Of a stretch of DNA of 64,000 bases, positions 47,304 to 55,554 are shown in pieces. The first letter of the stretch is position 1, and every line of letters starts with the position of its first letter. This DNA is from Pricia mediterranea. GTDB taxonomy: Bacteria; Bacteroidota; Bacteroidia; Flavobacteriales; Flavobacteriaceae. The position numbers and the translations under genes were made by a program. Under the pieces are notes generated by a model, which made no database searches, was not told where the DNA came from, and saw only the letters and a program-made list of their open reading frames with translations. The stretch spans positions 186,001 through 250,000 of the forward strand of contig NZ_JAVTTP010000002.1 in NCBI RefSeq assembly GCF_032248455.1, in the 5' to 3' direction.

Positions 47304-48779
47304 TTAATCCCTGACCACCCGAAAAATCCAGGTTTTTCCGAGATACTTACCACCGTAGTTGGAATCCCTTGCCCTTCGGGCCTCCTTGATCAAATTATAC
47401 CGCTGTAGGTACACGTACCTATAGTTGTGCTCACCGTGTCGGAACGATTTCGGTCGAAGTCCTTTCTTCCGTAAATCAGCCATAAAGGCATCGAAGTACT
47501 TTTTGGTGCCGAATACATTGGTGATTAGATAATAACCGGGGGGCAGGCCGTCCGCCGTTTGCACTTCCTGATATTTCTCCCCCGTTCGAGGTGTTACGGC
47601 TTCCTCTTGATTGGTTTCGACATCCTTCTTACGCGCTTTTTGAATGGCTACCGCTCGGACCTGGGCCACGGAATCTATCCTACGTTGCCGTTCTTGTTTC
47701 AGGGCTGTCGCTTCCGCTTGCTCCATTTTAACGAGGGAGTCCCTCTTACGGATCTGTTCCGCAATTTCGGCTTCTACGGGGACTGTTTTTTTATCCTTTT
47801 CAAGTTTATCCTCTATCTCTTTCAGGGGATTCCCTTCCGTGCCATCAATGTCGTGACCGACCATTTGATGGCGTTCATCGGGACTACCCAAAAAGTAGGA
47901 TGCCATCAGTTCGAACGAAGTATCCTTTTGAATGGACGCATCCACACCTATTTCCATCAAGGCCCCGACGGTCACCCGTTTAAAGAAGGTGAAGCCCGCA
48001 CCGAAGGCATAACCATAGAAATTGTTATATCCTATTTGTCCATAATATCCATCCGTATTTAATAGGGCATAGAATCCGATCTGGTCCGATTGTTCGGGAT
48101 GGGTCCTAAGATAAACCGATGGTCTTAAAAAGGCGTTATTTGCATTTCCCGGGGAAACCGGAAAGTCATAAGACAGCATTGACATTAAGACCTTATCCGA
48201 GGTAGCGGTATTTCCTTCCCGGACGGTAAAATTGTAATCCATCAAATTTTCGGACGTCAGGCTTAGGCTAAGTCGATGTACCTCCAAATTGACGCCCGGT
48301 GCCATCTGTAAGATGAAATCATTGGTCTCGGTGGGCATCGGCAAAGGTAGATTGGGGTCGACCTGAAATCGGTCGTCCGCCAGTTTTTGGACGAATCCGA
48401 ACAGGTTCGCGCCCACGGCAAGTCTCACTTTTGGACTGAACTCAAAGGCGTATGCATAGTTCACTGCAGCTCCCGTTTTAAAAAAAATACCCGTGTTATG
48501 CTGAAAAAAACCTGCCCCAACGGCCGATTTATCATTGAGGGACTTGGTATAGTTTAAGAACAAGGTAGAGGGGTTCGCATCGATGTCCTGCCACTGCCAT
48601 CGCGTCCAAAATGCGACGGATTCGGGATTGTTCCGCCCCACGGAAAAAGTAGGATTGAATAAGCTGGCATTAAACGTAGTCAGGTTGTGCTGTCGTAAAT
48701 CGGTGGGCAATCGCTTTTGTTGCCCATGTATTCCCGAGAAAAGCAAAATCAGGAACAAGGTAAATATAGGTCGGTTCAT
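47304..48779 (-). CDS. PorP/SprF-type outer-membrane protein with SPOR-like C-terminus
   Basis: 491 residues in three parts. Signal peptide, then a PorP/SprF-type beta-barrel (about 22-300; HNLTTFNASLFNPTFSVGRN, FAYGAGFTFFK-like strands). Next comes a charged coiled coil (about 320-395; KEIEDKLEKDKKTVPVEAEI). The end (about 412-491; LPPGYYLITNVFGTKKYFDA ... YLGKTWIFRVV) resembles a SPOR/peptidoglycan-binding domain. PorP/SprF proteins act with T9SS or anchor its gliding machinery; the SPOR-like end could tie this barrel to peptidoglycan. The window's T9SS cargo (tyrosinase) shows the pathway exists. Confidence 0.85.
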   Translation of the reverse strand: MNRPIFTLFLILLFSGIHGQQKRLPTDLRQHNLTTFNASLFNPTFSVGRNNPESVAFWTRWQWQDIDANPSTLFLNYTKSLNDKSAVGAGFFQHNTGIFFKTGAAVNYAYAFEFSPKVRLAVGANLFGFVQKLADDRFQVDPNLPLPMPTETNDFILQMAPGVNLEVHRLSLSLTSENLMDYNFTVREGNTATSDKVLMSMLSYDFPVSPGNANNAFLRPSVYLRTHPEQSDQIGFYALLNTDGYYGQIGYNNFYGYAFGAGFTFFKRVTVGALMEIGVDASIQKDTSFELMASYFLGSPDERHQMVGHDIDGTEGNPLKEIEDKLEKDKKTVPVEAEIAEQIRKRDSLVKMEQAEATALKQERQRRIDSVAQVRAVAIQKARKKDVETNQEEAVTPRTGEKYQEVQTADGLPPGYYLITNVFGTKKYFDAFMADLRKKGLRPKSFRHGEHNYRYVYLQRYNLIKEARRARDSNYGGKYLGKTWIFRVVRD

Positions 48780-48791
48780 TTCAATACTTTA

Positions 48792-48829
48792 AGACAAAAA
48801 ACAAGTAGTCTAACATACTTTTTTTGTCT
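48792..48829. promoter_or_regulatory. Long inverted repeat between the porP-like gene and the phosphatase lipoprotein gene
   Basis: AGACAAAAAA (48792-48801) and TTTTTTGTCT (48820-48829) are perfect arms; inner AAGTA/TACTT sequences extend the symmetry. It lies between two divergent start codons (48779 and 48881) and overlaps the -7 element at 48829, so it is placed like an operator for both genes. Confidence 0.5.
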
Positions 48830-48836
48830 AAATTTG
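48829..48836 (+). promoter_or_regulatory. Promoter -7 element of the histidine-phosphatase gene
   Basis: TAAATTTG, an exact TAnnTTTG match, 45 bp before the ATG at 48881. Its first base overlaps the last base of the inverted repeat. Confidence 0.5.
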
Positions 48837-48880
48837 GTTAACATTTATGCAAGAGTTTTCCACCAAACACATCGCTATCT

Positions 48881-49432
48881 ATGCAACGCTTCATATTTCG
48901 TATTATTATCGTTCAACTGCTGATATTATCGACAAGTTGCAAGGATGATCCGAAAATCGAGCAAAATTCTAACGTCGAAGTCCCAATTTCTACCTTCTAT
49001 TTTATACGCCATGCCGAAAAAGATAGGTCCGACCCCGAAGACGTCGATCCCGAGCTCAACCAGAAGGGATTGGGCAGGGCGATGCACTGGGCCGAAGTGC
49101 TTCGCGATGTCCGGTTGAATGCCATTTATACTACCGATTTTGAACGCACGGCCATGACAGCGGCCCCTGCTTCGGTAAAAAATGATATTACCGTTCAATA
49201 TTATGATCCCGAGACCATCAACGTCGAACAATTCAAGGCCGACAACTTAGGAAATACCGTTCTCGTCGTCGGGCATAGCAATACCACCCCAAATTTAGTC
49301 AATCAAATGATTGGGGAAGATGTCTTTTCCGAAATGGACGATAGCGATAATGGAAGTCTATTTATCGTACAGGTAATCAATGGGAAGGCCATTCCTCAAC
49401 GTTTGCACTTGGATTGTAACTGTTTGGAATAA
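48881..49432 (+). CDS. Histidine-phosphatase (phosphoglycerate-mutase-like) lipoprotein
   Basis: 183 residues. Lipoprotein signal with lipobox LSTSC (QLLILSTSCKDDPK), then a histidine phosphatase domain: RHG-type motif FIRHAEKD, IYTTDFERTAMTAAP, and the second catalytic histidine in VVGHSNTTP. So a phosphatase held in the periplasmic face of the envelope, cutting some phosphate ester outside the cytoplasm. Divergent from the PorP-like gene with a shared regulatory gap. Substrate unknown. Confidence 0.9.
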   Translation: MQRFIFRIIIVQLLILSTSCKDDPKIEQNSNVEVPISTFYFIRHAEKDRSDPEDVDPELNQKGLGRAMHWAEVLRDVRLNAIYTTDFERTAMTAAPASVKNDITVQYYDPETINVEQFKADNLGNTVLVVGHSNTTPNLVNQMIGEDVFSEMDDSDNGSLFIVQVINGKAIPQRLHLDCNCLE

Positions 49433-49520
49433 AACGACGGCAATTACTGCTTTGGATAAACGGTAAATACCATTTTTTACAGTACCTTGAATATCCCAAT
49501 GGATACCAAAATTGTTGAGA

Positions 49521-49982
49521 ATGGAAACAAAGGAGAACACTTCAGAACGCACCCTTTCAATAACAAAAACGATGCCGGCTCCGGTACAATCGGTTTGGGA
49601 GTACTGGACCAAACCCGAACACATTGTGAAGTGGTGGGGGCCCGAAGGCATGAAGACCAACATCGTCAAACACGATTTTAACATCGGGGGAGGATGGCGG
49701 TTTACCGTCGAGAAGCCTGATGGAAATACTTTTGTATCCGATGGCACCTATGCCGACATTGTCCCGAACAAAAAGCTAGTGACTTCGGCGGACTTTAAAC
49801 CTATGACCATAGGAGTGGTACTGAAACTCTTATTCGAGGAAGACGGGAGCAAAACCCATGTAAAGCTGCACATCCTCCACCCGACCGTAGCCTACTGCCA
49901 ACAGCAAAAAGGTGAGGGTTTCTACAAAGGATGGGATGCCGCGTTCGATAGACTGGAACGCTACTTGACATCGGAAGGATAG
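49521..49982 (+). CDS. AHSA1/SRPBCC-domain protein
   Basis: 153 residues from ATG 49521; TTG codons upstream in frame (49512, 49515) are not convincing. START-like hydrophobic-ligand fold of the AHSA1 group: TKTMPAPVQSVWEYWTKPEHIVKWWGPEGM, FNIGGGWRFTVEKPDGN, and KGWDAAFDRLERYL at the C-terminus. Members bind lipids or act as Hsp90 co-chaperone-like proteins; the function of bacterial stand-alone ones is unknown. Single gene between the phosphatase and smpB. Confidence 0.9.
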   Translation: METKENTSERTLSITKTMPAPVQSVWEYWTKPEHIVKWWGPEGMKTNIVKHDFNIGGGWRFTVEKPDGNTFVSDGTYADIVPNKKLVTSADFKPMTIGVVLKLLFEEDGSKTHVKLHILHPTVAYCQQQKGEGFYKGWDAAFDRLERYLTSEG

Positions 49983-50055
49983 TGCGACCTTCGCCGTATG
50001 TTTTCTTCATTGGCATTCCATACGGCTGAACCTTTTCAAATTCCGCAACAACCTG

Positions 50056-50063
50056 TATTTTTG
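50056..50063 (+). promoter_or_regulatory. smpB promoter -7 element, implying a leaderless or near-leaderless mRNA
   Basis: TATTTTTG, an exact TAnnTTTG match, ends only 4 bp before the smpB ATG. Transcription would therefore start at, or within a base or two of, the start codon. Confidence 0.55.
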
Positions 50064-50067
50064 TAGG

Positions 50068-50532
50068 ATGGTCAAGAAAAACATCAACATTAAGAATAAA
50101 AAGGCAAAATTCGAATATGAGTTGCTGGACACCTATGTAGCCGGAATAGTTCTGGCAGGTACGGAAATAAAATCCATTCGAGAGGGCAAGGCCTCAATCG
50201 CCCAAAGTTTCTGCGAGTTTAACGATAAGGGCGAACTTTTTGTTATCAATATGCAGGTGGATGAATATTCCCACGCCTACCATTTCAACCATAGGCCCAA
50301 GGCGGAACGGAAACTATTGATGCATCGACGGGAACTGAAAAAATTGAGGAAAGAGGTAACCACATCGGGATTGACCATCGTACCCCTCAATCTATTTATC
50401 AATGACCGGGGCCTGGCCAAAATAAGGATCGCGCTGGCCAAGGGTAAGAAACTCTACGATAAAAGAGAGACGATAAAGGACAGGGACAGCAAGCGAAACC
50501 TCGCCCGGATAAAGAAAAGTTTTAATGCTTAA
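50068..50532 (+). CDS. smpB: SsrA-binding protein SmpB
   Basis: Delivers tmRNA to stalled ribosomes for trans-translation. 154 residues with the canonical start (KNINIKNKKAKFEYELLDTYVAGIVLAGTEIKSIREGKAS), the tmRNA-binding HRPKAERKLLMHRRE region and the basic C-terminal tail (YDKRETIKDRDSKRNLARI). Its 3' end overlaps the convergent pcm gene by 4 bp. The promoter abuts the start codon. Confidence 0.97.
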   Translation: MVKKNINIKNKKAKFEYELLDTYVAGIVLAGTEIKSIREGKASIAQSFCEFNDKGELFVINMQVDEYSHAYHFNHRPKAERKLLMHRRELKKLRKEVTTSGLTIVPLNLFINDRGLAKIRIALAKGKKLYDKRETIKDRDSKRNLARIKKSFNA

Positions 50533-51170
50533 TTTTTGTCCGCCAATAGCGGCACAAAACGAAAAGATCCAAACTCTTTTTTCTCGAACTCCTTTTCAGA
50601 TTTCCTAATAAATAGGGTCATAATCTGGTCGTCGGTACCTACGGGTATGACCAAACGGCCGCCTACTTTTAGCTGTGATAAGAGGGTCTTGGGCACATCG
50701 GGAGCACCAGCGGTAACTACGATACCGTCAAAGGGTGCCTCTTCGGGAAGTCCTTTGTAGCCATCGCCGAATATTTTCTTTTTAGGACGATAGCCTAATT
50801 TCGAGAAGAATATTTTCGTTTTTTTAAAGAGTTCTAGTTGACGTTCGATCGTGTACACGTTAACTTTTAATTGGAGTAACACTGCGGTCTGGTATCCGCT
50901 TCCAGTCCCAATTTCCAAAATCTTTTGACCGGGTTTCACCTCCAACAATTGGGTCTGGAAGGCAACCGTATAAGGTTGAGAAATCGTCTGGTCAGCGGCA
51001 ATCGGAAAAGCTTTGTCCTGATACGCATGACCCTCGAAACCACTGTCCATGAACAGGTGCCGGGGAACCGTACGGATGGCATCAAGCGTATTTTTATCGG
51101 ATATGCCTTTTTCAATGAGCGTGTCGGCCAATTTGTTGCGCATTCCCCGATGTTTCAAAGTATCCTTCAC
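50529..51170 (-). CDS. pcm: Protein-L-isoaspartate O-methyltransferase
   Basis: Repairs isoaspartyl damage in aged proteins using SAM. 213 residues from a GTG at 51170 (MKDTLKHRGMRNKLADTL), which matches the usual N-terminus. SAM motif ILEIGTGSGYQTAVLLQL and the family segment PIAADQTISQPYTVAFQTQLL are present, with GGRLVIPVGT near the end. Converges on smpB (4-bp overlap). Confidence 0.95.
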   Translation of the reverse strand: MKDTLKHRGMRNKLADTLIEKGISDKNTLDAIRTVPRHLFMDSGFEGHAYQDKAFPIAADQTISQPYTVAFQTQLLEVKPGQKILEIGTGSGYQTAVLLQLKVNVYTIERQLELFKKTKIFFSKLGYRPKKKIFGDGYKGLPEEAPFDGIVVTAGAPDVPKTLLSQLKVGGRLVIPVGTDDQIMTLFIRKSEKEFEKKEFGSFRFVPLLADKN

Positions 51171-51216
51171 TGGTCTGGTTTTGGTTCACGAAGTTAGTTC
51201 CAATAAATCCAATTCA

Positions 51217-51224
51217 CAAATTTA
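51217..51224 (-). promoter_or_regulatory. pcm promoter -7 element
   Basis: Minus-strand TAAATTTG, an exact TAnnTTTG match, about 47 bp upstream of the GTG start. Confidence 0.45.
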
Positions 51225-51551
51225 TCATAACAGCCTTGCTGTTGCTTTTAAACCCTTATAGCTACAATCCCATAAACCTTCAACCTGATAAACGCATGAT
51301 CTAAATGGTTCTGCCACGAAATTTTTGGGTAATCGTAAGATCCTGCCGCAACGACTGACTTTCCTACATATCCCATAAGGCAGCCCAATGCCTAATCACC
51401 CTTTTGTCTCCAACAATCTTTGTTCCTTTTTCCTTTCGTCTTTTCTTCTTTTCTTCTTTTCGTCAAATTAAATAGTACGAGCATTTTCCTAGAAGCAATG
51501 ATAACGCCAACTAAATTAATTCCTCTCGCGGCCTGTCTGCCAAACTATCCT
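51225..51551. other. Gap between pcm and the Gfo/Idh/MocA gene
   Basis: No gene. Contains AACAGC-CTT-GCTGTT hairpin (51229-51243) and a polypyrimidine run of TTTC/TTCTTC repeats at about 51418-51463. Neither is assigned a role. Confidence 0.4.
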
Positions 51552-51559
51552 TATTTTTG
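51552..51559 (+). promoter_or_regulatory. Promoter -7 element of the Gfo/Idh/MocA operon
   Basis: TATTTTTG, an exact TAnnTTTG match. It overlaps the alternative TTG start at 51557 and so favours ATG 51575. Confidence 0.5.
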
Positions 51560-51574
51560 AACAAACGGAAATTT

Positions 51575-52540
51575 ATGCTTAAAGTTGGAGTAATTGGCGC
51601 GGGACACTTGGGAAAAATACACTTGCGTTTGCTCGATGCCTCAAGCAAATATACACTGGTCGGGTTCCATGATGCCGATGCCGGACACGGGCGTAAGGTG
51701 GCCGAGGAATTTGGCTATCCTTTTTATGGGGATATTGATGAACTGATCGATACGGTAGAGGTGGTCGATATTGTAACCCCTACCCTAGCGCATTTCGATT
51801 GTGCCAAAAAAGCCATAGGGAAAGGCAAGCATATTTTTATCGAGAAACCGATTACCACAACCTATCAGGAGGCAGAACAGCTACTTGAACTCCAGAAGGA
51901 ATTTGGAGTCAAGGGTCAAGTCGGGCATGTAGAGCGGTTCAATCCTGCTTTCTCGGCGGTAAAGCAACAGATTCACCGTCCCATGTTCATCGAGGCACAT
52001 CGACTGGCGGAATTCAATCCACGGGGCACCGATGTCCCCGTAGTGTTGGACCTCATGATTCATGATATCGACGCCATTTTGAGCGTTGTCGAATCCCCTG
52101 TGAAACAGATCAACGCCAGCGGGGTATCGGTCATCAGCAATTCCCCCGATATTGCGAATGCCCGTATCGAATTCGAAAACGGATGTGTGGCCAACCTGAC
52201 GGCCAGTCGCATTTCTTTAAAGCAGATGCGCAAATCCCGTTTTTTTCAAAGGGATGCCTATATTTCCGTGGATTTTCTGGAAAAAAAGGTGGAAGTCGTC
52301 AAAATGAAGGATGCCCCGGAGAAGGAAGGCGATTTTGATATGATCTTACAGAATGCGGAAGGAGTAAAAAAACAGATCTACTTCGAGAATCCCGATGTTC
52401 AAAGTAACAACGCCATTCTTGACGAGCTGGAGACTTTTGCCGACGCCATAAACAACGATACCGAACCGATAGTCAGCTTGGCACAGGGAACCCGAGCCCT
52501 GAAAGTGGCATTGGAGGTTATCGAAGCCTTTGGGAAATAG
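51575..52540 (+). CDS. Gfo/Idh/MocA-family oxidoreductase
   Basis: 321 residues from ATG 51575 (MLKVGVIGAGHLGKIHLRLL). N-terminal NAD(P)-binding Rossmann domain (GVIGAGHLGKIH; HIFIEKPIT with the conserved Glu-Lys-Pro), C-terminal alpha/beta catalytic domain (GHVERFNPAF; VLDLMIHDIDAILS). Likely reduces or oxidises a sugar or related alcohol; substrate unknown. Start of a plus-strand run of seven genes. Confidence 0.93.
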   Translation: MLKVGVIGAGHLGKIHLRLLDASSKYTLVGFHDADAGHGRKVAEEFGYPFYGDIDELIDTVEVVDIVTPTLAHFDCAKKAIGKGKHIFIEKPITTTYQEAEQLLELQKEFGVKGQVGHVERFNPAFSAVKQQIHRPMFIEAHRLAEFNPRGTDVPVVLDLMIHDIDAILSVVESPVKQINASGVSVISNSPDIANARIEFENGCVANLTASRISLKQMRKSRFFQRDAYISVDFLEKKVEVVKMKDAPEKEGDFDMILQNAEGVKKQIYFENPDVQSNNAILDELETFADAINNDTEPIVSLAQGTRALKVALEVIEAFGK

Positions 52541-52610
52541 AACGGAACGTGCAGCGGCCGACACAGAGAATCGGGGAATTTTAACAATGCAACCTAAGAA
52601 TTCATATGCA

Positions 52611-53501
52611 ATGAAGAATATCGCAGTAATCGGCGCAGGGACCATGGGCAATGGAATAGCCCATGTTTTCGCCCAGAACGGATTTAGCGTACGCCTCATC
52701 GACATTTCGCAAAAGGCCTTGGATAAAGGCCTGGCGAATATCTCCAAAAACCTGGACCGTATGCTCGCAAAAGGAAAAACAGATCAAACGCTGAAATCCG
52801 ACACCCTTGAAAATATAACCTTGTTCACCTCAATTCCTGAAGGGGTTGCGGATACGGACCTTGTGGTAGAAGCGGCATCGGAAAACCTAAAGGTTAAACT
52901 GGATATTTTCAAGGAACTGGAACAATCATGTCCCACGGATACGATCTTGGCTACGAACACCTCCTCCATTTCCATCACCCAGATTGCGGCGGCCACCCAA
53001 CGGCCGGACAAGGTCATCGGCATGCATTTTATGAATCCCGTCCCCATTATGCAATTGGTCGAGATCATTCGGGGGTACAGCACCTCGGATGATACCACAC
53101 AGACCGTCATGAACGTGTCGAAAGAATTGGGAAAGACACCGACCCAAGTCAACGATTATCCGGGTTTTGTCGCCAACCGAATTTTGATGCCGATGATCAA
53201 TGAGGCCATAGAGAGCCTCTATCACGGAGTTGCGGGCGTCTCCGAAATCGATACGGTCATGAAGCTCGGGATGGCGCATCCGATGGGCCCCCTTCAATTG
53301 GCGGATTTTATCGGACTCGACGTTTGTCTATCCATTTTGAACGTGATGTACGAGGGACTCAAAAATCCTAAATACGCCCCTTGCCCCCTACTCGTCAATA
53401 TGGTCACGGCCGGAAAACTGGGGGTCAAATCGGGAGAAGGGTTTTATGATTATGCATCATCCCGCAAAGCGGAACAAGTCAGTGAAAGATTCTTGAACTA
53501 G
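52611..53501 (+). CDS. 3-hydroxyacyl-CoA (3-hydroxybutyryl-CoA) dehydrogenase
   Basis: 296 residues from ATG 52611 (MKNIAVIGAGTMGNGIAHVF); alternative ATG at 52587. Stand-alone dehydrogenase with the NAD motif GAGTMGNG, VEAASENLKVKLDIFKELE and the GMHFMNPVPIMQLVEII segment that holds the catalytic histidine. Catalyses NAD(H)-dependent interconversion of 3-hydroxyacyl- and 3-oxoacyl-CoA in fatty-acid or butanoate metabolism. Starts 70 bp after the Gfo/Idh/MocA stop. Confidence 0.95.
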   Translation: MKNIAVIGAGTMGNGIAHVFAQNGFSVRLIDISQKALDKGLANISKNLDRMLAKGKTDQTLKSDTLENITLFTSIPEGVADTDLVVEAASENLKVKLDIFKELEQSCPTDTILATNTSSISITQIAAATQRPDKVIGMHFMNPVPIMQLVEIIRGYSTSDDTTQTVMNVSKELGKTPTQVNDYPGFVANRILMPMINEAIESLYHGVAGVSEIDTVMKLGMAHPMGPLQLADFIGLDVCLSILNVMYEGLKNPKYAPCPLLVNMVTAGKLGVKSGEGFYDYASSRKAEQVSERFLN

Positions 53502-53521
53502 TCAAGTTATAAACAACAGAC

Positions 53522-54175
53522 ATGTCAATTGAAAAAAATCTAAAAAAAATAAAAAGCTCACTTCCCGGCCACGTAACCCTGGTAGCCGTATCCAAAACCA
53601 AACCGGAAAGCGACATCCAAGAGGCATACGATGCGGGTCAACGTATTCTGGGCGAAAACAGGGTACAGGAAATGGTCGAAAAATGGGAACATTTGCCTAA
53701 GGACATCCAGTGGCACATGATCGGTCATGTTCAGCGCAACAAGGTGAAACACATGATCGATTTTGTTGACTTCATCCACGGGGTAGACAGTTTCCGGTTG
53801 CTAAAAGAAATAAACAAAAGAGCGAAAAAGGCCGATAGAAAGGTTGACTGCCTTCTTCAGATGCATATCGCCGAGGAAGACACCAAGTTCGGATTGGATA
53901 CGAAAGAGCTACATGAAATCGTAACCTCCGAAGCTTTTCAAAAATTTAAAAATGTCAGGGTTAAGGGCCTGATGGGCATGGCCACGTTTACCGATGATGA
54001 AAACCAGGTCCGACGGGAATTCAAACAATTAAAATCCCATTTCGACCGTTTGAAAAAACAACTTCCAGAAATCGATACCCTATCCATGGGTATGAGCGGG
54101 GATTATAAGATCGCTATCGAGGAAGGGAGCACCATGGTACGCATAGGAAGTAGTATCTTTGGGGCGAGAAAATAA
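53522..54175 (+). CDS. YggS-family PLP-binding protein
   Basis: 217 residues, the YggS/PROSC family that binds pyridoxal phosphate and maintains PLP and amino-acid balance without known enzymatic activity. The PLP lysine is in LVAVSKTKP; GENRVQEMVEKW and HMIGHVQRNK and the phosphate-binding GMSGDYKIAIEEGSTMVRIG are present. Complete. Lies 20 bp after the dehydrogenase stop and 8 bp before the exonuclease start. Confidence 0.95.
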   Translation: MSIEKNLKKIKSSLPGHVTLVAVSKTKPESDIQEAYDAGQRILGENRVQEMVEKWEHLPKDIQWHMIGHVQRNKVKHMIDFVDFIHGVDSFRLLKEINKRAKKADRKVDCLLQMHIAEEDTKFGLDTKELHEIVTSEAFQKFKNVRVKGLMGMATFTDDENQVRREFKQLKSHFDRLKKQLPEIDTLSMGMSGDYKIAIEEGSTMVRIGSSIFGARK

Positions 54176-54183
54176 CTAGTAAC

Positions 54184-55551
54184 ATGTACGCCATACTCGA
54201 TATAGAAACAACGGGAGGGAAATACAACGAAGAGGGCATCACCGAAATCGCCATCCATAAATTCGACGGCCATCAGGTGGTAGACCAGTTTATCAGTCTT
54301 GTGAACCCGGAAAAAGAGATTCAACCCTTTGTTGTCAAACTCACCGGCATCAATAACAAAATGCTCCGTTCCGCCCCAAAATTCCATGAAGTAGCCAAAC
54401 GTATCGTCGAGATTACCAGAGACGCGGTACTTGTAGCCCACAACGCCCAATTCGACTATCGAATTCTACGTACCGAATTCCGCCGTCTGGGCTACAACTT
54501 CGAAAGGAAGACCCTATGTACGGTAGACCTCTCTAAAACGCTGATTCCCGAAGCGGACTCGCACAGTTTGGGAAAATTGGTACGCTCCCTGGGCATTGCG
54601 GTCAGCGACCGTCACCGCGCCAATGGAGATGCCCTAGCCACGCTCAAGTTGTTCAAAATCCTGCTCTCTAAAGACACGGGAAAGACCATCCTTAAAGAAA
54701 CGATTCGAAAAGAGGAGCACGGGGAGCTATCCGACCGCCAGTTGGACATCGTGGAGTCGATACCTTCTGAAACCGGAGTGTACTACATGCACGATAAGGA
54801 CGGCGAAATTATTTTCTTGGGCAAAAGCAACAATATGAAAAAAAGGGTCAATCAGCATTTTACAAAAAATGGCACCCCGGGCCGTAAATTGCAGAAAGCC
54901 ACCAAAAAGGTCACTTACGAAAGAACCGGCAGCGAATTGGTGGCCCAGTTGAAGGAGAACGAAGAACTACGCAGAAATCGACCTAAGTTCAATCGCAAAG
55001 GACCCACAGTGAATTTTTCCCATGGCATTTGTACTGAGACCGATGAGAATGGCTACTTCATACTGAAAATAAAAAAAATCAGCCGTAAAAACGGGAGCTT
55101 CGCCGCATTTAACAGCGCGGTTGCCGCTGAAAACTTTATTCGCCGACTATCCAACGAGTTCGGCCTATGCCATAAGCTTAACGGCCATATCAAACCCGAT
55201 TTAAACGGTAAAGGCTGCGGCTCCGACGCCTGTGCCGGGGCGTGCCTTCAAAAAGAAAGTCCCAAAAAATACAATCAAAAAGTTTTCCAAGCCATCAAAA
55301 AATATTCCCTTGGTGACAAAAATATAGTGATTGTCGATAAGGGCCGCGAAGTGGGCGAACATAGCGCCATACTTGTTAAGAACGGCCATTTCAAAGGTCT
55401 AGGCTATTACGACCTGAACCATCAAATCAACAATACGCATATTTTGGAATCTATCATCACCCCCATGACGGGCAACGAGGTTACCGAACATATCATTGAA
55501 ACCTATCTCCGAAAGGGAAAAGCCTCTAAGATTTTACAATTAAGCGCTTAA
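54184..55551 (+). CDS. DEDDh exonuclease-GIY-YIG nuclease fusion with UvrC-like cysteines
   Basis: 455 residues. Residues 1-160 are a DnaQ/polymerase III epsilon-like 3'-5' exonuclease with all DEDDh residues (Asp6/Glu8 in LDIETTGG, Asp91 in HNAQFDYRIL, His144, Asp149). Residues ~190-275 are a GIY-YIG domain of the UvrC/Cho type (ETGVYYMHDKDGEIIFLGKS, Arg221). Cys329, Cys345, Cys350 and Cys354 (GCGSDACAGAC) resemble the iron-sulphur cysteine set of UvrC. The C-terminus has no recognised domain. The combination is known in some bacteria as an exonuclease domain-containing protein; a role in DNA repair is inferred. Confidence 0.92.
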   Translation: MYAILDIETTGGKYNEEGITEIAIHKFDGHQVVDQFISLVNPEKEIQPFVVKLTGINNKMLRSAPKFHEVAKRIVEITRDAVLVAHNAQFDYRILRTEFRRLGYNFERKTLCTVDLSKTLIPEADSHSLGKLVRSLGIAVSDRHRANGDALATLKLFKILLSKDTGKTILKETIRKEEHGELSDRQLDIVESIPSETGVYYMHDKDGEIIFLGKSNNMKKRVNQHFTKNGTPGRKLQKATKKVTYERTGSELVAQLKENEELRRNRPKFNRKGPTVNFSHGICTETDENGYFILKIKKISRKNGSFAAFNSAVAAENFIRRLSNEFGLCHKLNGHIKPDLNGKGCGSDACAGACLQKESPKKYNQKVFQAIKKYSLGDKNIVIVDKGREVGEHSAILVKNGHFKGLGYYDLNHQINNTHILESIITPMTGNEVTEHIIETYLRKGKASKILQLSA

Positions 55552-55554
55552 GTT

